In this document: positions 35,450-44,680 of the stretch, piece after piece
Position numbering within the stretch: the stretch's first letter is position 1
Layout of the letters: each line of letters opens with the position of its first letter
Origin: Actinoallomurus bryophytorum
Lineage (GTDB): Bacteria; Actinomycetota; Actinomycetes; Streptosporangiales; Streptosporangiaceae
Length of the DNA: 64,000 nt
Assembly: GCF_006716425.1 (NCBI RefSeq)
Contig: NZ_VFOZ01000002.1
Coordinates: 744,001 to 808,000 of the forward strand
Direction: 5' to 3'
The notes under the pieces: model-generated
What the model saw: the letters and a program-made list of their open reading frames with translations, nothing else
Told to the model about the DNA's origin: nothing
Database searches by the model: none
Position numbers and translations under genes: made by a program

Positions 35450-36970
35450 ATGGCTCCTTCGAACCCGACGGCCGCCCCCACACAAGGTTTCGCACTGGAC
35501 AGGCTCTGGCACCGGGGTCTCGACCGCTACCCCAGCACGGGATCTCGCTACTGGTATCTCGCCGTGGCGGTATTCGTCACGATCATCTTGTATTACGAGC
35601 TCTACGTCGGCGGCGGCGTCGCCCCGCTGGTGCTCGAGCACTTCAAGATGTCGTTCGCCTACTACGTCAACATCCTCGTCTTCGCGAACCTCGTCGGCGC
35701 GTTCGGCTCTCTGGCCGCCGGGCTCGCCGACCGCTGGGGCCGCGCCAACCTGGTGACGTACGGCCTGCTCATCACCGGGGTGCTCGCGCTGATCACCCCG
35801 CTCGCGCCGAACAAGTTCGTCTTCGGCCTGTTCGCCGTGCTGGGCGGCGTCGTCGAGGGCATGTGCCTGGTCGCGACCCCGGCCCTCGTACGCGACTTCT
35901 CACCCCAGATCGGCCGCGCGTCCGCGATGGGCTTCTGGACGCTCGGGCCGGTCGTCGGCAGCCTGATCGTCAGCTTCGTGGCCAACCGGACGCTGCCGCA
36001 CTTCGACAACTCCTGGTCCAGCCAGTTCTACATCGTCGGCGTGGTCGGGCTCGTCGCGTTCGCGATCGCGCTGTTCGGGCTGCGGGAGCTCAAGCCGGGA
36101 CTCCGCGACCAGGTGATGGTCAGCGCCGCCGACCGCGAGCTCGTCGAGTCGCGCGCCGACACCGCCGAGCAGCAGGTCAACCTCGCGAACCCGTGGCGGC
36201 AGATGCTGCACCTGGACATCCTGGCGCCCGCGCTCGGGGTCAGCATCCTTCTGTTGATCTACTACACCGCGGTCGGGTTCTTCACCGTCTACCTGACCTC
36301 CAACTTCGGGTTCACGACCTCGAAGGCGAACGGCATCAACAGCTGGTACTGGGGGATCAACGCGATCAGCCTGGTGGTCGTGGGCGTCCTGTCGGACCGC
36401 CTCCGGGTACGCAAGCCCTTCATGGTCGTCGGCACCGTGCTGGCGGTCGTGATGACGTTCATCTTCATGACGCGGACCACGCACGCGGACACGAGCTCGA
36501 CCACCCTGATCGTGATCATCGCGCTGCTCTCGCTCGGCCTGGCCACCGCGTACGCCCCCTGGATGGCCGCGTTCACCGAGACCATCGAGAGGCGCAACCC
36601 GGCACTGACCGCCACCGGCCTGGCGATCTGGGGCTGGATCCTGCGCATCGTCGTCTGCGTGGCGTTCTTCATCCTGCCGCACGTCGTCACCGCGATGAAC
36701 AAACTGGTCGAGGCCCCGGCGGTGCTCGCCCAGGTCAAGGCGGCAGGCGCCAACCCGCCGCCCGCCCTCCTGGCGGAGGTCGCCAAGATCAAGACCGCGG
36801 CGGCCGACGGGCCGCACCAGTGGCAGACCTGGTGGTGGATCTGCATCGTCGCCGAGGTCCTGTTCCTCGGGCTCATGCTGCCGCTGATCGGCCGCTGGAG
36901 CCCGAAGGCGGCCAAGGCCGACGCCGAGGAGCACGAGCGCGAGGTCGCCCGGCTCACCTCCTCGTCCTGA
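35450..36970 (+). CDS. MFS transporter (metabolite:H+ symporter type)
   Basis: 506 residues from ATG at 35450, preceded by AAAGAGGA; the frame is open for 111 nt upstream without coding features. About 12 membrane helices are visible. The MFS loop 2-3 signature appears as AAGLADRWGRANLVTY (about residues 87-102), and its partner after helix 8 as GVLSDRLRVRKPFM. A hydrophilic loop splits the two halves (about 220-250). It is divergent from the TetR gene and 32 nt upstream of the ADP-ribosylglycohydrolase. It probably imports the acid handled by the neighbouring acyl-CoA ligases (inference). Confidence 0.9.
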   Translation: MAPSNPTAAPTQGFALDRLWHRGLDRYPSTGSRYWYLAVAVFVTIILYYELYVGGGVAPLVLEHFKMSFAYYVNILVFANLVGAFGSLAAGLADRWGRANLVTYGLLITGVLALITPLAPNKFVFGLFAVLGGVVEGMCLVATPALVRDFSPQIGRASAMGFWTLGPVVGSLIVSFVANRTLPHFDNSWSSQFYIVGVVGLVAFAIALFGLRELKPGLRDQVMVSAADRELVESRADTAEQQVNLANPWRQMLHLDILAPALGVSILLLIYYTAVGFFTVYLTSNFGFTTSKANGINSWYWGINAISLVVVGVLSDRLRVRKPFMVVGTVLAVVMTFIFMTRTTHADTSSTTLIVIIALLSLGLATAYAPWMAAFTETIERRNPALTATGLAIWGWILRIVVCVAFFILPHVVTAMNKLVEAPAVLAQVKAAGANPPPALLAEVAKIKTAAADGPHQWQTWWWICIVAEVLFLGLMLPLIGRWSPKAAKADAEEHEREVARLTSSS

Positions 36971-37002
36971 CGGAACCTCCCCGGCCGCCCGGTCGTCGCA
37001 CA

Positions 37003-37944
37003 GTGGTGATCCTTACCACTGAACAGCGCGACCGGGCGGCCGGTGTGCTGCTCGGCGCGGCCTGTGGGGACGCGCTCGGCGTGCCGTACGAGTTCGCCGC
37101 CCGGCTGCCCGAGACCACGACGCCGGAGATGATCGGCGGCGGGCTCGGCCCGTACGAGCCGGGCGAGTACAGCGACGACACCCAGATGCAGGCGTGCGTG
37201 GCCGAGGTGGCGGCGCGCGGCCACGGCCTGCGTTCGGAGTTCGCGCTGGACGGCGTCGCGGTGCGGTTCATGCGCTGGTACCGCGAGGGCGCGAGCGACA
37301 TCGGGGCCCAGACCCGCCAGGTGTTCGCCGCGGTCGAAAGGACCGGCGGGACGTCGTCGGCGATGCGCCGGGCCGCCGCCGCGCTGCACGCCAGAACGGG
37401 CCGCAGCGCGGGCAACGGCTCGCTGATGCGCACCGGGATCGTCGCGCTCCCGTATCTGGACGATCCCGCCGCGATGGCCGAGGCGGCGCGGCTCGTCAGC
37501 GAGCTGACCCACTTCGACGACCTGGCCGGCGACGCCTGCGTGCTGTGGTGCTCCGGCGTACGCCGTGCGGTGCTGGACGCGACGTTCGACGGGGTACGTG
37601 AAGGGCTCGCGTACGTGCCGCCCGACCGGCGCGACCGGTGGGCGGCGTGGCTGGACGAGGCCGAGGCCGCTCCCCCGCACCACTTCAGCCCGAACGGCTT
37701 CGTCGTGCCGGCGCTGCAGGCCGCCTGGTCGGCGATCGGCCGCACCTCGACGCTGCCGGACGGACTGACCGCGGCGGTGCGCGCGGGCGATGACACCGAC
37801 ACGGTCGCCGCCATCGCCGGCGCGCTGCTCGGCGCCTGGCACGGCGCCTCGGCCGTACCCGCCGCGTGGCGGGCGGCCGTACACGGCTGGCCGGGCCTGA
37901 CCGCCGACGACCTCGTCGAGCTGGCCGTACGCGCCGCCGCCTAG
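37003..37944 (+). CDS. ADP-ribosylglycohydrolase family protein
   Basis: 313 residues from GTG at 37003 (a second GTG follows at once at 37006). Metal-binding motifs of the DraG/ARH fold are present: GAACGDALGVPYEF, then the SDDTQMQ triad (S-D-D-T) and the C-terminal GDDTDTVAAIAGALLGA, where Asp-Asp-Thr-Asp coordinate the two Mg ions. It therefore probably removes ADP-ribose from a protein, nucleic acid or small molecule. It may be co-transcribed with the MFS gene but has no obvious functional link. No ADP-ribosyltransferase is nearby. Confidence 0.93.
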   Translation: MVILTTEQRDRAAGVLLGAACGDALGVPYEFAARLPETTTPEMIGGGLGPYEPGEYSDDTQMQACVAEVAARGHGLRSEFALDGVAVRFMRWYREGASDIGAQTRQVFAAVERTGGTSSAMRRAAAALHARTGRSAGNGSLMRTGIVALPYLDDPAAMAEAARLVSELTHFDDLAGDACVLWCSGVRRAVLDATFDGVREGLAYVPPDRRDRWAAWLDEAEAAPPHHFSPNGFVVPALQAAWSAIGRTSTLPDGLTAAVRAGDDTDTVAAIAGALLGAWHGASAVPAAWRAAVHGWPGLTADDLVELAVRAAA

Positions 37945-38165
37945 TCCTGGTCGTCCACCATCCGGCGGCGCGCCGGATCCGGTTGGTGGGAGTCGTCGTG
38001 ACGATGGGCGATGCGCACGGCGTACTCCCGCGGCGACACTCCCAGTTGCCAGGAGCAGACCGAACAGCTCAAATGATCATGGGTGGTCTGCTCGTCGTGC
38101 TCGACCTCGACCACCCCTATCCGCAGGTTCTCCACGTGGCGAAACCGTACACGGAGCGTAGCCAC
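37941..38165 (-). CDS. Small hypothetical protein with a CxxC pair
   Basis: 74 residues from GTG at 38165 (GGAG 8 nt upstream); the open frame starts slightly earlier at 38174. It contains DHLSCSVCSWQLG and several His residues (HDEQTTHDH, RIAHRHDDSH), suggesting a small metal-binding protein. The 3' end overlaps the convergent ADP-ribosylglycohydrolase stop by 4 bp. No family is recognised; the protein-like composition supports a real gene. Confidence 0.5.
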   Translation of the reverse strand: MATLRVRFRHVENLRIGVVEVEHDEQTTHDHLSCSVCSWQLGVSPREYAVRIAHRHDDSHQPDPARRRMVDDQD

Positions 38166-38218
38166 GACCTCCACTCCTGTGACGAGCGTGTTGAGAGGCG
38201 GCCACGACCGCCGCCGGG

Positions 38219-38908
38219 TCAGGCGTGGACCGAGCCCGTGTAGGCGCCGGTCAGCAGCTCATCCAGCGCCCGGAGACCGCGCCACGCCTTCGTCATGCCG
38301 AACTGGGCACTGAACCGCACGACCGCCCGTACGTCCGCGGGGCCGGCGCCGGCGCCGAGCGCGCGCGTCACGTGCACCCGGAGGCTCTCGTCCAGCGTCT
38401 GGTAGAGCACGTCGACGGTGATCGTCGCGAACGCCCGCTCGCGCACGCTGAGGAGTTCCATGCCGGCCCGCATCCGGGACTGCAGGTCCATGTAGCCGCC
38501 GAAATGGCCGTCGAGGCCGTGCACCGCTCCGCGCACCGGCGCGGGGATGGGGCTCCCCGTGCCGTCGGCGTTCACCTCGTGGCGCCGCCCGGTCGGCCCC
38601 GGCAGGCCGCGCTCGTGCTCGATCTCGGTCAGCCGCTCCAGCGCCGCGAGCGCCGCCGGATAGCCGCTGTCGTAGGAGATGAAGCGGAGCATCTCCCGCA
38701 GGTCGTCGGCGTCCACGCCGTGTTCGCGCCCCATCGTCACATGAAGCTCGAACGGCAGTCCGAGCGTCTGCTGACAGACGTCGGCGACGACGCACAGCAG
38801 GACCTTCTCCCGCGCCGTCAGCTCCGGGATCTCGGCCCAGACGTTGCGGTTGGTCGCGGCACTCATCTCCGCGAACACCGGGTCCAGCTTGCTCACCATG
38901 GTCTCCAT
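38219..38908 (-). CDS. Carboxymuconolactone decarboxylase (AhpD-like) family protein
   Basis: 229 residues from ATG at 38908, with GAGGGAG just upstream. Two helical AhpD/CMD-like halves are seen: residues about 25-95 (LTAREKVLLCVVADVCQQTL, FELHVTMGREHGVDADDLREML) and about 150-225 (LSVRERAFATITVDVLYQTL, LRVHVTRALGAGAGPADVR). The duplicated layout matches the 'carboxymuconolactone decarboxylase family' pairs. The CxxC of peroxidase-active AhpD is not present, so thiol peroxidase activity is unlikely. Substrate unknown. Confidence 0.82.
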   Translation of the reverse strand: METMVSKLDPVFAEMSAATNRNVWAEIPELTAREKVLLCVVADVCQQTLGLPFELHVTMGREHGVDADDLREMLRFISYDSGYPAALAALERLTEIEHERGLPGPTGRRHEVNADGTGSPIPAPVRGAVHGLDGHFGGYMDLQSRMRAGMELLSVRERAFATITVDVLYQTLDESLRVHVTRALGAGAGPADVRAVVRFSAQFGMTKAWRGLRALDELLTGAYTGSVHA

Positions 38909-39080
38909 GACACTCCCTCTGGCTGAACACCTGTTGTGCTACGACCGTAGTGCAACGCCCGTTCGCTGACAATGACTCGTCATGAATCCGCCCCCTGGCC
39001 CGGGGCCGCAGCCCGCGCGGCGCTGGAGGGCCGAGGTCGAGGTGTGGTCGGCGCGACACAGCCGATCGGCGGTCAGTCGA

Positions 39081-39677
39081 TCAGCGCTTCACCGCGTAGT
39101 GCAGGTGCAGCACACGGTCGCCCTGGACCACCTGGTCGGGATCGTCGAGGAGCACCGTGTCGGCGTGACCGCCGAAGAAACGCACCCCTTCGCCCAGGAC
39201 CACCGGGGCGACGTCCATCGCGATCTCGTCGACCAACCCCGCCGAGAACGCCTGACCGCCGAGGTCGCCGGCGGTCACGCAGACGAGACCGTCGCCCGCG
39301 AGGTCCTTGGCGAGCGCGATGCCCGCCTCGACGGAATCGGCGGTGTGAAACGGCGCGTCCGGGTGGTCGGCGAGCCACCCCTCCGGCAGCGGCCGGTGGG
39401 TGACGACGACGAGTTCGTCCCCGGCGGCCGGCTTGCCGTCCCAGCCGTTCGTGGTGTCGAACAGATGCCGGCCGATCACCGTGACCTTGACGGCGTCCCA
39501 GAAGGGCTGAACGTAGTCCGCGGACGTCCGCGAGACACGGAAGGTCCAGCCACTCGTGCCGGCGGTCACCTCGGTGTCGCCGTTGAAGTACCAGTCGAAC
39601 AGCGGCCCGACCGAGTCATCGGGACGGGCGATAAAGCCGTCCACCGACACGACCGCCTGCATGACAACCCTGGCCAT
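39081..39677 (-). CDS. Dihydrofolate reductase / RibD C-terminal-type reductase
   Basis: 198 residues from ATG at 39677, preceded by GAGGAG. The pattern is that of DHFR-like RibD_C proteins: AVVSVDGFIARPDDSVGPLFDW, VTVIGRHLFDTTNGW, VVTHRPLPEGW and the NADPH-binding GDGLVCVTAGDLGGQAF, ending with LLDDPDQVVQGDRVLHLHYAV. Probably an NADPH-dependent reductase; relatives are not true folate reductases. It is 9 nt downstream of the PPOX gene and 31 nt beyond the epimerase, so three small redox genes form one unit. Confidence 0.88.
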   Translation of the reverse strand: MARVVMQAVVSVDGFIARPDDSVGPLFDWYFNGDTEVTAGTSGWTFRVSRTSADYVQPFWDAVKVTVIGRHLFDTTNGWDGKPAAGDELVVVTHRPLPEGWLADHPDAPFHTADSVEAGIALAKDLAGDGLVCVTAGDLGGQAFSAGLVDEIAMDVAPVVLGEGVRFFGGHADTVLLDDPDQVVQGDRVLHLHYAVKR

Positions 39678-39686
39678 CTCTGCTCC

Positions 39687-40079
39687 TCAGCCGAACGTCG
39701 GGACGATCACATGGGTCGGTTCGACGAGGAACGCTTCGCGCTCCTCGCCCCGCGGGTACGGGCCGCCGGTGTACTTGGCGAAGATGCGATCGACGATCTC
39801 CCAGCCCGCGTCGCCGCCGACACGTCGCACGACACGGCCGCGTACGAGCGCGCTGCGGACGAGGTTCTCCCGGTCGGTCACCGAGATCGCGACGCGATCG
39901 TCCGCCGCCAGGTTACGGCCCTTGCGCGAACGGGGCGACGTGAAGAACGCCAGGTGGGCGCCCTCGATGTCGACCATCACGGGAACCGAGTGCGGCCCGC
40001 CGTCGGGCAGGAGCGTGGCGATGTGGGCGATGTTCGGTCCGGCGAAGAGAGCACGGGCCTCGGCGTCGAGTGGGGTCAT
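39687..40079 (-). CDS. PPOX-class F420-dependent enzyme
   Basis: 130 residues from ATG at 40079, with GGGAGGA upstream. Split beta-barrel with NIAHIATLLPDGGPHSVPVMVDIEG, LAFFTSPRSRKGRNLAADDRVAISV and the Y-x-G-G-P-Y motif near the C-terminus, characteristic of F420-binding PPOX proteins of actinobacteria. It likely reduces or oxidises a small organic substrate with F420H2. It lies between the epimerase and the DHFR-like gene in a tight operon. Confidence 0.87.
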   Translation of the reverse strand: MTPLDAEARALFAGPNIAHIATLLPDGGPHSVPVMVDIEGAHLAFFTSPRSRKGRNLAADDRVAISVTDRENLVRSALVRGRVVRRVGGDAGWEIVDRIFAKYTGGPYPRGEEREAFLVEPTHVIVPTFG

Positions 40080-40110
40080 GTTGAGTCCTCCCGAGTGGTT
40101 TCTGGACGGG

Positions 40111-41061
40111 CTAGCGATCGTGTCCCCGCAGCCAGTCGGCGTAGTCCGGCACGGCGCGCTCGACGTCGTACTCCGGCCGGAAACCGGTGTCCTCTCGCAG
40201 CCGGCCGATGTCGAGGTGGTTGTCGGCAGGCCGATCGGGATTGCGGCCTGCCGGGAGGACGATGCCGGCTCCCGGCACCGTCGCGTTGATCGCGGCGACC
40301 ACCTCGCCGTACGGGACCAACCGCCCGGACGAGACGTTGTAGACGCGGTGATTCAGGTGCTCCGCGAGCATCAGCAGCGCGATCGCCCGACCACAGTCCT
40401 TCACGTAGCAAAGGTCCGTGGCGTCCTCGGCGTACGCGGGCGGCCGAGGTGGAGTGAGGTCGGCGTCCTCGCCCCAGACCGCCGCGCTGAGCAGGCGGGG
40501 AAGCGCGAAGAACGGATTGTCGGGCAACCCCAGGGGTCCCCAGATGGTGCCGAGCCGCAGACTCACCGTCTCGAACCCGGCACTGTCGCCGGCCAGCGCC
40601 GCGAACAGTTCCGCGGTCCTCTTGAACACCGCGATCTGATGCGGTGCCACCACCGGCAGCGCGGCGTCCTCTCGCCACGGGACCTCGTCCACCCCCGCGT
40701 ACACGGCGATCGTGCTCGCGACCGCGCACCGCCGTACACCCCACGCGCGCGCCGCCTCGAGGATGTTCAGCAGACCGGAGGTGTCGGCGCGCAGGTACTC
40801 GATCGGATCGGGCAGATCGTGGCGCGCGGCCGCGAGGTGCACAATGCCGGTGATCTCATGCCGCTCGCCGATGTCGAGGACGGCATCCCGGTCCGTGGTG
40901 TCCAGCGGCTCGACCACGATCCGGCCGCCAGGCTCCCCGGCGAGGTACTCCGGCAGTTCGCTCGACCGATGCGCGGTGACCACGACGGATTCGCCCAGAT
41001 CGAGCAGCGCCCGCGCGGTGTGCGACCCGATCGACCCCAGACCGCCGATGACGAGTATCAC
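40111..41061 (-). CDS. NAD-dependent epimerase/dehydratase (extended SDR)
   Basis: 316 residues from GTG at 41061, with GGGAGG 7 nt upstream. The Rossmann motif is [18 protein letters not shown] (GxxGxxG). [10 protein letters not shown] and the S...Y-xxx-K region are variant: in the catalytic segment the expected YxxxK reads HQIAVFK, so the Tyr is not obvious. The family is secure; catalytic competence is less so. First gene of the epimerase-PPOX-DHFR-like unit. A role in modifying a nucleotide sugar or isoprenoid-type substrate would be a guess. Confidence 0.82.
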   Translation of the reverse strand: MILVIGGLGSIGSHTARALLDLGESVVVTAHRSSELPEYLAGEPGGRIVVEPLDTTDRDAVLDIGERHEITGIVHLAAARHDLPDPIEYLRADTSGLLNILEAARAWGVRRCAVASTIAVYAGVDEVPWREDAALPVVAPHQIAVFKRTAELFAALAGDSAGFETVSLRLGTIWGPLGLPDNPFFALPRLLSAAVWGEDADLTPPRPPAYAEDATDLCYVKDCGRAIALLMLAEHLNHRVYNVSSGRLVPYGEVVAAINATVPGAGIVLPAGRNPDRPADNHLDIGRLREDTGFRPEYDVERAVPDYADWLRGHDR

Positions 41062-41172
41062 GCCGAGCCTCCCACCGTACGGTGAGGACCGCCGTGCCCG
41101 ACTCGCGTCGGCTCAGGGCCGATGTCGGGACCGGTATGGGGACGCTGTGTGATCGGATGCATGACCGCGACG

Positions 41173-42006
41173 CTATGCCGGGACCGGCCGTCCCTCTTGT
41201 ACGAAACGGCCATCTTGGATCATCGGGAGGTAGGACGCGGCGTGGTCGTGCCCGCAGGCGCACGCGGAGCCGTACTGCGCCAGCAGCTCGCCAGGCGTCG
41301 CGCCCGCGAGCCGGCGGCACTCACGGCTGAGATGTGCCTGGTCGTGGTACCCGGTCTCGATCGCCCACCGTGCGAGATCGACGTCAGACCGCTCGTCCAC
41401 CGAGGCCTGGACGCGGGCGACGAAGCCCTGGAAACGCAGGATGCGGTGCAACTCCTTGGGGCCGACGCCGACCGCGGCCCGGCAGCGGCGTCGCAGCTGG
41501 CGTTCGGAGATCGACAGCAGCGCCGGCAAGGTGCCGGTTCCACGGCCGGCCGCCGGCATGAGATGCACGACGGCCTCGTTCACCACCGGGTCCGGTTCAC
41601 CGGCGGACCGTACGAGGAACGACTGGAGAGCCGCGAGCGCGGCCTGTGGCGTGGCTTCCCCGAGAACCTCCGTCAGGCGAGCCAGGTCGCGCCAGATGTC
41701 GGTTCCCGAGACGTTCTGATCGACGAGCTCATCGGCCGGCATACCGACCAGGCCACCGAGCACCCCTGGACGCAGCCGTATCCCGACAACCGTGCCTCCT
41801 GCCGGTATGTCGTGATACATCGACGTGGTCAGGGGCCCGAGCAGCCGGGGCGTTTCACCGAGGACACACCGCACTTCGGCGCCGCCGTGAGGCACGTGCC
41901 GCTGCGCCACGGCCCGGTCGCCGACCTGCTGGACCCAGACAGATGAGGCGAGCGGGGCCAGCACGGGCATCGGCGCGCGCTCCACGTAGGACGATTCTCC
42001 GGCCAC
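41173..42006 (-). CDS. AraC-family transcriptional regulator
   Basis: 277 residues from GTG at 42006. The N-terminal ligand or effector domain (about 1-150, of the DUF6597 kind) includes SVWVQQVGDRAVAQRHVPHG and IPAGGTVVGIRLRPGVL. The C-terminal double HTH spans about 160-260: LLSISERQLRRRCRAAVGVG, then ARWAIETGYHDQAHLSRECRR and a PGELLAQY ending. It is 111 nt upstream of the epimerase operon on the same strand and is a candidate regulator of it. Confidence 0.9.
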   Translation of the reverse strand: MAGESSYVERAPMPVLAPLASSVWVQQVGDRAVAQRHVPHGGAEVRCVLGETPRLLGPLTTSMYHDIPAGGTVVGIRLRPGVLGGLVGMPADELVDQNVSGTDIWRDLARLTEVLGEATPQAALAALQSFLVRSAGEPDPVVNEAVVHLMPAAGRGTGTLPALLSISERQLRRRCRAAVGVGPKELHRILRFQGFVARVQASVDERSDVDLARWAIETGYHDQAHLSRECRRLAGATPGELLAQYGSACACGHDHAASYLPMIQDGRFVQEGRPVPA

Positions 42007-42104
42007 CGCCCCATCCTGCCAGTGCCCACTACCGCAGTCCGGTGGCGGCCTTGTAGTCGCGTCCGGGATTTCCTGCGGAAGATCGCACGGAAAAACCCTT
42101 GCGC

Positions 42105-42128
42105 AATGGTCAATGATCGTTGACCATT
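42105..42128. promoter_or_regulatory. Perfect palindromic operator at the ArsR-type gene
   Basis: AATGGTCAA (42105-42113) and TTGACCATT (42120-42128) form a perfect 9-bp inverted repeat with a 6-nt spacer. It ends 6 nt before the ATG of the winged-helix regulator and overlaps an alternative TTG start. Size, symmetry and position fit an autoregulatory ArsR-class operator. Confidence 0.65.
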
Positions 42129-42134
42129 GAGCAC

Positions 42135-42674
42135 ATGCCTGCCGATGATCTTCCCGAGACGTTCCACGTCACTACTGACGAGCAGCTACGCGCCGTCTCC
42201 AACCTCACGCGCCACCGGATCATGGCCGTGCTGCGCTTCGAGCCCGCGACGATCACGCAGATCGCCACGCGAGTGGGCCTCGCGAAGGGAAGTTCGAGCT
42301 ACCACGTACGGCTGCTCGAACGGGCCGGCCTGGTGAAGGTGGTACGAACGCGGAAGGTCCGTGGGGTCACCGAGCGGTACTACGCGATGGCCGCGCGGTC
42401 CATTGAGCTGCCGGATCCGGGCGAGGGCGGCCCCGATGTGCTGATGCGGCATGCGGTGGCAGATCTGGAGGCCGCGCCGGCGGACGGCGAGCGGCACGTA
42501 CGGATGGCGCATCTGCGGCTCACCGAGGAGCAGTTCGCGGAGCTGGGTGCGCGGTTGCAGGCCCTGGCGGACGAATACCGGGAGCTGTCCGATGCCTCGC
42601 TGCCGGACGTGTCACTCGTCTTCGCGCTGTTCCGGCCGGCGCAGCCTGAGCGGGCCGAAGGGGACGCGAAATGA
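42135..42674 (+). CDS. ArsR-like winged-helix regulator of the adjacent MFS gene
   Basis: 179 residues from ATG at 42135; TTG at 42120 is an in-frame alternative but lies within the palindrome. HTH: LRAVSNLTRHRIMAVLRFE, ITQIATRVGLAKGSSSYHVR, LLERAGLVKVVRTRKVRGV (winged helix), then a C-terminal helical domain with QFAELGARLQALADEYREL. The arrangement matches HTH_20/ArsR regulators fused to a sensing domain. Its stop overlaps the MFS start (ATGA), so it is translationally coupled to the efflux carrier it likely regulates. No Shine-Dalgarno sequence precedes either start. Confidence 0.85.
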   Translation: MPADDLPETFHVTTDEQLRAVSNLTRHRIMAVLRFEPATITQIATRVGLAKGSSSYHVRLLERAGLVKVVRTRKVRGVTERYYAMAARSIELPDPGEGGPDVLMRHAVADLEAAPADGERHVRMAHLRLTEEQFAELGARLQALADEYRELSDASLPDVSLVFALFRPAQPERAEGDAK

Positions 42675-43966
42675 CCTCGGACGCTAGGAAGTTCCCGACC
42701 GGGTTCGGACGGCTGTGGACCGCGCAGACGATCTCCTCGCTCGGTGACGGGGTGACGCGTGCCGCGCTGCCGCTGCTCGCGTTGACGTTGACACGGAATC
42801 CGATGGGGCTTGCCGTTGTCACGGCCGCCGGGACGCTGCCGTGGCTGCTGTTCGGGGTGCTCGGCGGTGCGCTGGTGGACCGCTGGGACCGTCGGCGCAC
42901 GATGTGGGTCACGGACGCGGCGCGTACGGTGCTGCTGGCGATAACGGCGGCGGCGGCCGCGCTCGGCGTGCTGAGCATTCCGCTGCTCGCGGCCGTCGCC
43001 TTCCTGCTCGGCCTCGGCGGACTCTTCTTCGACACGTCCGCCACGGCCTATCTGCCGGATCTGCTCGGCCGCGACTCCGCGCTGCTGGAGCGCGCCAACG
43101 CCCGTCTGCGCGGCACCCAGACCGCCGCGTCCGGCTTCGCGGGGCCGCCTGCGGGCAGTGCCCTGCTCGCGATCGGGCGGGCGGTTCCGCTGCTCGCCGA
43201 CGCGGTGTCGTTCGCACTCTCCGCGCTGCTCGTACGGTCGCTGCCCGCCACGTCACGGCCCGTATCGCAGGCCCGTGAGTCGCTGCTGTCGCAGGCGCGG
43301 GCCGGTGCCTCGTACGTCTTCCGGGACCGGCTGCTACTCGGACTCGCGCTGCGGCCGGCGGTCGGGAACATCGCCTTCGTCGCCGTGGAGACCGTACTCG
43401 CGCTCTTCGCGCACGACCGTCTCGGCCTCGCCACCTTCGGCTTCGGCCTGCTCCTCACGGCGGAGGCCACCGGCGGTCTGCTCGGCGCGGGCATCGCTTC
43501 CTTCCTCGGCCGGCGACTCGGCACCGGGACCGCGCTGGCCTGCACGGCCGCGGTCGAAGGGCTTGCCATCCTCGGACTGGCCGCCGCCCCGAATCCGTAC
43601 GTCGCCGGCGTCGCGCTCGCCGTCTGCGGAGCGGGCATGGGCGCCACAATGGTGCTCGCCCCCTCCCTCCGGCAGGCGATCGTCCCCGCACACCTGATGG
43701 GCCGGGTCACCTCCACCTCCCGCATGCTCGCCATGTGCGCCGCCCCGTTCGGCGCCTTCCTCGGCGGCTGGCTGGCCTCCACGTTCGACGTGCGCACCCC
43801 GCTTTACGCCGCCTCCGGCCTCCTGCTCACCATGACCGCCGTCACGACGACCATGACCAGCAACCGCCGGGTCGAGGCGGCGCTGCGCGGCGCTGCCTCG
43901 ACCGGCGATCCAGCCCGCCCGGAGTCCGGCGATCCCGTTCGGCAGGATGCAGGCGAATTGTTGTGA
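42671..43966 (+). CDS. MFS drug-efflux-type transporter
   Basis: 431 residues with about 12 hydrophobic helices. It begins FGRLWTAQTISSLGDGVTRAA, typical of the enterobactin-exporter/macrolide-efflux (EntS/Mef-like) MFS group. The loop 2-3 motif is GGALVDRWDRRRTMWV. It overlaps the ArsR-like gene by 4 bp. The last 35 residues (RGAASTGDPARPESGDPVRQDAGELL) look unlike a carrier tail and run into the truncated MBL gene, so the C-terminus may have been altered by a deletion junction. Confidence 0.88.
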   Translation: MTSDARKFPTGFGRLWTAQTISSLGDGVTRAALPLLALTLTRNPMGLAVVTAAGTLPWLLFGVLGGALVDRWDRRRTMWVTDAARTVLLAITAAAAALGVLSIPLLAAVAFLLGLGGLFFDTSATAYLPDLLGRDSALLERANARLRGTQTAASGFAGPPAGSALLAIGRAVPLLADAVSFALSALLVRSLPATSRPVSQARESLLSQARAGASYVFRDRLLLGLALRPAVGNIAFVAVETVLALFAHDRLGLATFGFGLLLTAEATGGLLGAGIASFLGRRLGTGTALACTAAVEGLAILGLAAAPNPYVAGVALAVCGAGMGATMVLAPSLRQAIVPAHLMGRVTSTSRMLAMCAAPFGAFLGGWLASTFDVRTPLYAASGLLLTMTAVTTTMTSNRRVEAALRGAASTGDPARPESGDPVRQDAGELL

Positions 43967-44619
43967 CACTTTCGCGGACGGACACTTCAACCGGACGGTC
44001 GGTATCAACGCCTCGGCCCGCCGCTCCCGCGGACGTCGTCGTCAACACCCACATCCACTACGACCACGTCGGCTGGAACACCCGGCTAAGCGACGACGAG
44101 TGGGTGCCGACGTTCCCGAACGCCACCTACCTGATCCCGCACGCTGACCAGGTGTACTTCGACCCCCGCAACGCCCACCTCCGCCCCGCCGCCCGCGACG
44201 AACACGAGCAACGCCGTCAGGACGGCAGCCGCATCGTCTACGCCGACAGCATCGCGCCGGTGCTGGACCGTGCCGTGCTGTGGGAGAACGGCTACCGCAT
44301 CGACGGCAACCTGACCCTGGAGCCCGCCCCGGGTCACACTCCCGGCTCCTCGATCGTGCGCCTGTCGTCAGGCTCCGACCGGGCCGTGTTCGTCGGCGAC
44401 CTGCTGCACAGCCCGGTACAAATCCTCGGCCCGCGCTACAGCAGCCGCTTCTGCGAGAATCCCGCGCAAGCGGCGTCCACCCGCCGCAGCGTGCTCGAAC
44501 GTGCCGCCGACACGAGGGAGCTCGTCCTACCGGCCCATTTCGCCGGCGCCGGCGCAGCCGAGATCAGACGCGACGGTGGCCACTTGACCATCTCGCGATG
44601 GGCGCCACTCCTCAACTGA
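43963..44619 (+). pseudogene. MBL-fold metallohydrolase, N-terminally truncated
   Basis: 218 residues if read from GTG at 43963, which overlaps the MFS stop (GTGA). The zinc motif THIHYDHVGW (HxHxDH) appears about 30 residues in, whereas MBL hydrolases of this quorum-quenching-lactonase-like group normally have about 80-100 residues before it. The remaining motifs are present: PGHTPGSSIV, FVGDLLHSP and the last His in LPAHFAGAG. The missing strands form part of the alphabeta/betaalpha core, so the product is probably inactive. A deletion that fused the MFS 3' end to the inside of the MBL gene explains both ends. Confidence 0.6.
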
Positions 44620-44680
44620 GAGCGGTCGATATCCGCTCATGCCGCTGATCGGGCGCCGGCCCTGGGTTGTCACCCGGTGA

